From assembly GCA_017504995.1 (NCBI GenBank), contig JAFVQC010000039.1, positions 1-43,957 on the forward strand: DNA of 43,957 bases, in the 5' to 3' direction. Source of the stretch: Clostridia bacterium (GTDB lineage: Bacteria; Bacillota; Clostridia; Oscillospirales; CAG-272). Of the stretch, positions 40,297-43,957 are shown piece by piece (the stretch's first letter is position 1; each line of letters opens with the position of its first letter). The position numbers and the translations under genes were made by a program. The notes below the pieces were generated by a model, which had not been told where the DNA came from, made no database searches, and worked only from the letters and a program-made list of their open reading frames with translations.

Positions 40297-41691
40297 TTAA
40301 TAGCAAATTTTTCCCGGATTCAATATGTTTTTCTCGTCAAACGTCTTTTTGATCCCCTGCATCAGCAGGATCGGAGTAGGACCGTATTGCTTCTTCAAAA
40401 ATTCCTTTTTTGCGTATCCGATGCCGTGTTCGCCCGAAACGAGACCTCCAAGCTGCTCTGCTTTTTGATACATACGGTCAAAGCACTGCGCCAACGTGGT
40501 TTCCCACTCCTGATCCGAAAGCGCGTCACGGCAAACGTATACGTGCAAATTGCCATCTCCCGCATGCCCAAAGCTGGGGATACGGACGTTAAGCTCGGAT
40601 GCCAAATCATGGGTGAATTTGATAAACGCGTCTACCTTATCGACGGGAACGACCACGTCGCATTCATCCATCTCCGTGGTAGAAGCCTTGATTGCCTCCA
40701 GAAAGGCGCCGCGTGCCGACCAAACGGATTTTTTGCGCTCCTCGGTATCGACGATATAAGCGTCGATCGCGCCCAATTCCAAGCAAAGATCAGCAACCGT
40801 ATTCATATCCTGCTCCACCTGCGCGTCACTGTTGCCGTCGAAGGTCAAAAGGATATAGGCATCGTGCTTCGTGTCGGGAAATTTCTTTCCCAAATAATCC
40901 TCGGAAAAAAGGATCGTATCGCGGGACATATATTCGATTGCCGTAGGAATTACTTTTGAGAGAATAATTTTCGGAACGGCCTCAATGGCGCTCTTCATAT
41001 CACAAAACGGAACGAGGAGACTGACGGATACTTTCGGCAACGGAAGAAGCTTGAGAACAGCCTCGCAAATGACGCACAAGGTTCCCTCCGAGCCGATCAC
41101 AAGATCCTTCAAACTGTAACCGGAGCTGTTTTTTGCTACGGTAGCGCCTAAGGTAAGGATTTCTCCGTTGGGCATGACAACCGTCAATGACCTTACGTAA
41201 TCTCGCGTCACTCCGTATTTGACGGCTCTCATTCCACCCGCGTTGGTGGAAATGTTGCCGCCGATCGTAGCCGATTTTTCACCCGGATCGGGCGGATAAA
41301 GAAAATCGTTTTCCTCGGCGAAGGCGGCAAGCTCCATCAGCAAAACACCCGGTTGAACCGTAACGGTCAAGGTGTTTTTGTCCAAGGACAAAATCTGATT
41401 CATCTTTGTCATTTCAAGAAGGATTCCGCCCTCTATCGGTACGGCAGATCCCACAAGACCCGTGCCGCTTCCTCGGACGGTTACGGGAATATTTCTTTCC
41501 CACGCGTGCTTCATCACCGCGGAAACCTCCTCGGTCGTATGTACACGCACCAAAGCCTCGGGCATTTTTTCGATGGTGCCAAGCTCGTCGTGGGCATAAT
41601 CCGAGCTGATCCCGTCGCCGTATAAAACGTCGGCAACGCCCACGATTGCTTGTAAAGCGGATATATCTTTTGTAGTTACCTTGTTATACAT
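40297..41691 (-). CDS. lctD: FAD-linked D-lactate/glycolate dehydrogenase (GlcD/LctD type)
   Basis: 464 residues. FAD-binding PCMH domain: [20 protein letters not shown], then [21 protein letters not shown] and [11 protein letters not shown]. The C-terminal oxidase domain has [13 protein letters not shown] and [14 protein letters not shown]. It oxidises lactate or a similar 2-hydroxy acid. Third in an etfB-etfA-dehydrogenase cluster, the same order as the electron-bifurcating/confurcating lactate dehydrogenase of acetogens (LctBCD), in which NAD is reduced with lactate at the expense of reduced ferredoxin. Start and the etfA stop overlap as TAATG. Confidence 0.85.
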   Translation of the reverse strand: MYNKVTTKDISALQAIVGVADVLYGDGISSDYAHDELGTIEKMPEALVRVHTTEEVSAVMKHAWERNIPVTVRGSGTGLVGSAVPIEGGILLEMTKMNQILSLDKNTLTVTVQPGVLLMELAAFAEENDFLYPPDPGEKSATIGGNISTNAGGMRAVKYGVTRDYVRSLTVVMPNGEILTLGATVAKNSSGYSLKDLVIGSEGTLCVICEAVLKLLPLPKVSVSLLVPFCDMKSAIEAVPKIILSKVIPTAIEYMSRDTILFSEDYLGKKFPDTKHDAYILLTFDGNSDAQVEQDMNTVADLCLELGAIDAYIVDTEERKKSVWSARGAFLEAIKASTTEMDECDVVVPVDKVDAFIKFTHDLASELNVRIPSFGHAGDGNLHVYVCRDALSDQEWETTLAQCFDRMYQKAEQLGGLVSGEHGIGYAKKEFLKKQYGPTPILLMQGIKKTFDEKNILNPGKICY

Positions 41692-42881
41692 TACCGTTTC
41701 CCCTTTATATTGTCAATCAATGTCGGTATGATCTCATTGACGTCGCCTACGATGCAATAGTGCGCAACGTCGAAGATCGGAGCAGATGCGTCCGTGTTTA
41801 TTGCCACGATACAATCCGAGGCTTTCATGCCTGCGGCAAACTGTACCGCGCCTGAAATGCCCAAGCAGAGGATCAATTTAGGCTTTACCGTTCTGCCGGA
41901 AAGACCGATTTGGTGTTTTGCGTCAAATACGTTTCCCTCTACCAAGGGTCTCGTGCAGGCAACCATTCCTCCGAGAAGCTCGGCAAGCTCCTCGGCGTAT
42001 GTCCGCATGGTTTCGCTCGCCGCGCCTCTTCCGACGGCGACGATCACGTCTGCTTCCGCGATATCGATATCCTTCGGCTTGTCAACCGTTTCGATCACGT
42101 CGATTGCCGAGGAAAGCATTTTTTCGGTAATCTCCATACGTTCGATTTCACCCAAGGGCTGCTCCGTCGGTATCGGCTCGTCGAAGATCTTATATCGAAC
42201 GGTACAGAACTGAGGTCTTGTATTGGGGGTGATGATCTGCGCCATGATATTTCCGCCGAACGCGGGCCGAATCTGAACGAGATCGGTATTTTCCTTCATT
42301 TCAAGCATCGTACAGTCAGCGGTCAACCCCGTACGGCAGCGCGCCGCAACTCTGGGGGCAAGCTGACGTCCGAGATTGGTAGCGCCGATCAAAACGGAGG
42401 AGGGGTGATGCTTTTCGATAAAATCGCAAAATGCGGCGGTATACGGCTCTATCTTAAAGTCAAGAAATGCCGGATGGTCATACAAAAAGACCTTATCCAC
42501 GCCGTAATGGAGAAGCTTTTTTGCCTTTTCCTCGAGGTTGTGTCCGATCATAATCGCGAAAACGGGATGATTGGTTACGCTTGCCAGCTTTTTTGCCTTG
42601 CCGCAAAGCTCGTACGTAACGCGGTGTATCTGATCGCCCGAGCAATCCGCATAAACGCAGATGCCGCGCCACAGAGACTTGTCAAGCTCCGTTGTCTTTG
42701 CTTCCTCGACGTATTCGACGATGCCGCCACTCTTGCGCGCGCATAATTTACACATTTTACAAGCGGAGGATATCTCCAACATACCGTTCGTATAGCTGAT
42801 CGCGCCAAAGGGACAAAGCTTCACGATGGCAGGGGCGTTTTCAGGGGTAACGGCTTTTTGATTGATTACAAGCTTACTCAT
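41691..42881 (-). CDS. lctC: Electron transfer flavoprotein alpha subunit with N-terminal ferredoxin domain
   Basis: 396 residues. The N-terminal 60 residues are ferredoxin-like with one [4Fe-4S] set, C23 in LCPFGAI and C41, C44, C47 in CKMCKLC. The EtfA body has [30 protein letters not shown], a C-terminal FAD site (VVAVGRGA-like [51 protein letters not shown]). The extra ferredoxin domain is the feature that marks the LctC subunit of the lactate dehydrogenase-Etf complex. AAGGAG precedes the ATG, 16 bases after etfB. Confidence 0.9.
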   Translation of the reverse strand: MSKLVINQKAVTPENAPAIVKLCPFGAISYTNGMLEISSACKMCKLCARKSGGIVEYVEEAKTTELDKSLWRGICVYADCSGDQIHRVTYELCGKAKKLASVTNHPVFAIMIGHNLEEKAKKLLHYGVDKVFLYDHPAFLDFKIEPYTAAFCDFIEKHHPSSVLIGATNLGRQLAPRVAARCRTGLTADCTMLEMKENTDLVQIRPAFGGNIMAQIITPNTRPQFCTVRYKIFDEPIPTEQPLGEIERMEITEKMLSSAIDVIETVDKPKDIDIAEADVIVAVGRGAASETMRTYAEELAELLGGMVACTRPLVEGNVFDAKHQIGLSGRTVKPKLILCLGISGAVQFAAGMKASDCIVAINTDASAPIFDVAHYCIVGDVNEIIPTLIDNIKGKR

Positions 42882-42897
42882 GCGTCAATTCTCCTTA

Positions 42898-43686
42898 TTA
42901 TACCAATTTCTTCGCGCGGAGAAGCTGATACAGTTCTTCTGTCTGATTGTTTGCATCGCCGCCAATCGTATATTTTTGATCGTTTTTTTCGGGAGGGAAT
43001 ATTCTTTCTACCTGTGTCGCTGAGCCGTTCAATCCGTAATGGTTGGGATCCTTGTCGTCAAAGTCGTCAAAGCTCAAAAACGTAACCGTTTCGTCTTTCA
43101 ACTGCTTTTTGATTTTGTAAGAGGGAAGACGGGGGGTGTTAACGTCGCCATCCATTGAGATCAAGCAAGGCATAGCAATGCTGAGCTTCACGTTTTTATT
43201 GTCCAATGCGGCGGTAACGAACAGTTTGCCATCGCGAATATCGTCTACGGACAGAACGTTTGATACGTTTGCAATTTCCAGATATTCGGAAAGCTCCGCG
43301 CCGACTTGGGCAGTATCTCCGTCCGTGGTTTGCTTTCCGCAAAGGATAAGATCGTACTTGCCGCACTTTTTGACCCCTTGGGAAAGCGTATACGCGGTTG
43401 CTAAAACGTCAGCCCCCGCAAATTTGCGGTCACTGAGAACCGTTCCCTTCGAAACGCCCATACAGATGGTTTCCTGAATAACGGACTTTGCCTGTGGGGG
43501 TCCCATCGTAACGGTGTCCACGTTACCTCCGTATTGCTCAACAAGAGAAAGCGCCGTTTCAAGCGCATACAAATCATAGGGATTGATCTTGCTTTGTATT
43601 CCATTTCTTTTTAATACACCGGTAACAGGATCTACCTCAACGTTATTCGAACCCGGTACCTGTTTGACGCAAACTAAAATATTCAT
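42898..43686 (-). CDS. lctB: Electron transfer flavoprotein beta subunit
   Basis: 262 residues. MNILVCVKQVPGS start, then NPYDLYALETALSL, the loop LCGKQTTDGDTAQVGAELSEYL, which is the bifurcating-type EtfB signature and FAD/NAD site, and MPCLISMDGDVNTPRLPSY. Together with EtfA it binds the flavin that splits or merges electrons among NADH, ferredoxin and lactate dehydrogenase. GGAGG stands 7 bases before the ATG. First gene of the operon. Confidence 0.92.
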   Translation of the reverse strand: MNILVCVKQVPGSNNVEVDPVTGVLKRNGIQSKINPYDLYALETALSLVEQYGGNVDTVTMGPPQAKSVIQETICMGVSKGTVLSDRKFAGADVLATAYTLSQGVKKCGKYDLILCGKQTTDGDTAQVGAELSEYLEIANVSNVLSVDDIRDGKLFVTAALDNKNVKLSIAMPCLISMDGDVNTPRLPSYKIKKQLKDETVTFLSFDDFDDKDPNHYGLNGSATQVERIFPPEKNDQKYTIGGDANNQTEELYQLLRAKKLV

Positions 43687-43732
43687 GATATATCCTCCTT
43701 CTGCGTTCTCGTATCATTGCATTATGTCACTC

Positions 43733-43761
43733 ATTATAACACAAACGGAAAAATTTTTCAA
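43733..43761 (-). promoter_or_regulatory. Promoter of the lctBCD operon
   Basis: On the minus strand TTGAAA (43756-43761), 17 bases, TATAAT (43733-43738). Confidence 0.85.
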
Positions 43762-43804
43762 TATTTTTTTATATTTTTGATTATTTTTTGTTGTTTGCCA
43801 TCGG

Positions 43805-43832
43805 GCGAAAAGCTGTGTCAGCACCTTTTCGC
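43805..43832. other. Small hairpin upstream of lctB
   Basis: GCGAAAAG pairs with CTTTTCGC over 12 bases. The 270 bases upstream of lctB hold this, the promoter and a terminator; no gene is visible. Confidence 0.5.
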
Positions 43833-43902
43833 GATTCACCTTTATTTATTACCTAGCGACAAGCTTCGTAAGAGAAGGGTGAAAAGTGAGGAGTGAAGAA
43901 GT

Positions 43903-43940
43903 AAAAATCGACAAGCCTCTGTCGAAGCTTGTCGATTTTT
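43903..43940. terminator. Bidirectional terminator near the right edge
   Basis: AAAAATCGACAAGC pairs perfectly with GCTTGTCGATTTTT over 10 bases; T-runs on both strands. It probably ends a transcript entering from beyond the right edge. Confidence 0.85.
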
Positions 43941-43957
43941 GGTGCGGGTAAGAGGAC

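Overview
The window reads as a chromosomal segment of an anaerobic, low-to-medium GC Firmicute of the class Clostridia, probably an uncultured gut or rumen lineage. This rests on Rex, DnaD- and DnaI-type primosome proteins, PadR-HAAS-DUF4097, a DUF4830 lipoprotein-like protein, an archaeal-type short ProS, a stand-alone ATP-pyrophosphatase subunit of GMP synthase, a bifurcating-lactate-dehydrogenase-type etfB-etfA-lctD cluster, strong Shine-Dalgarno sites and near-consensus sigma-A promoters with 17-nt spacers. The genetic code is standard. I see no rRNA, tRNA or CRISPR array.

Layout: (1) 1-5090, minus strand: a 1381-residue secreted multidomain lipase with a small membrane protein behind it. 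Further downstream comes a displaced copy of only the lipase C-terminal tail, followed by a second, different membrane protein. This organisation resembles a polymorphic toxin/immunity locus. (2) 5157-12046: housekeeping block with dCMP deaminase, rimI, tsaD, rex, dnaD-like, dnaI-like, a metallophosphoesterase and a sugar-isomerase-like TIM barrel. (3) 12132-12496: dense field of small palindromes. (4) 12500-17682: membrane protein, galK, small membrane protein, walJ-like, rlmH and guaA lacking its glutaminase domain. (5) 17667-22834: putative genomic island at the 3' end of guaA, bounded by GARTGGGAATGAGCTTTT repeats. It carries a hairpin-rich leader with a four-helix-bundle gene, a zinc-ribbon protein, a large zinc-ribbon membrane protein and an HTH/AlbA_2-ATPase pair. 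Inside it lies a truncated copy of the padR promoter and start that normally sit just outside the island. (6) 22870-30909: padR-HAAS-DUF4097 operon, radical SAM-pnuC, DUF1622, a VTT protein, an HPr-like protein, a WecG-type glycosyltransferase and proS. (7) 30950-34223: second palindrome field, a SEDS glycosyltransferase, DUF4830, a REP element, RAYT copy 1 and an HD hydrolase. (8) 34274-39337, minus: GPH sugar transporter plus GH2 beta-galactosidase, and a YitT protein. (9) 39554-40087: RAYT copy 2. (10) 40297-43686, minus: etfB-etfA-lctD.

Functionally, the transporter/GH2 pair with galK suggests use of galactosides. The Etf/lactate-dehydrogenase cluster suggests NAD-coupled, ferredoxin-driven lactate oxidation, and Rex would sense the NADH/NAD ratio.

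The most unusual items are: the lipase locus with its orphan C-terminal cassette; the guaA-end island with its nested padR duplication; and two RAYT transposase genes that each carry, inside the reading frame and at equivalent positions, an inverted pair of 28-bp REP sequences different in the two copies. Both RAYT genes also share a promoter whose -35 box lies in the loop of a perfect hairpin.
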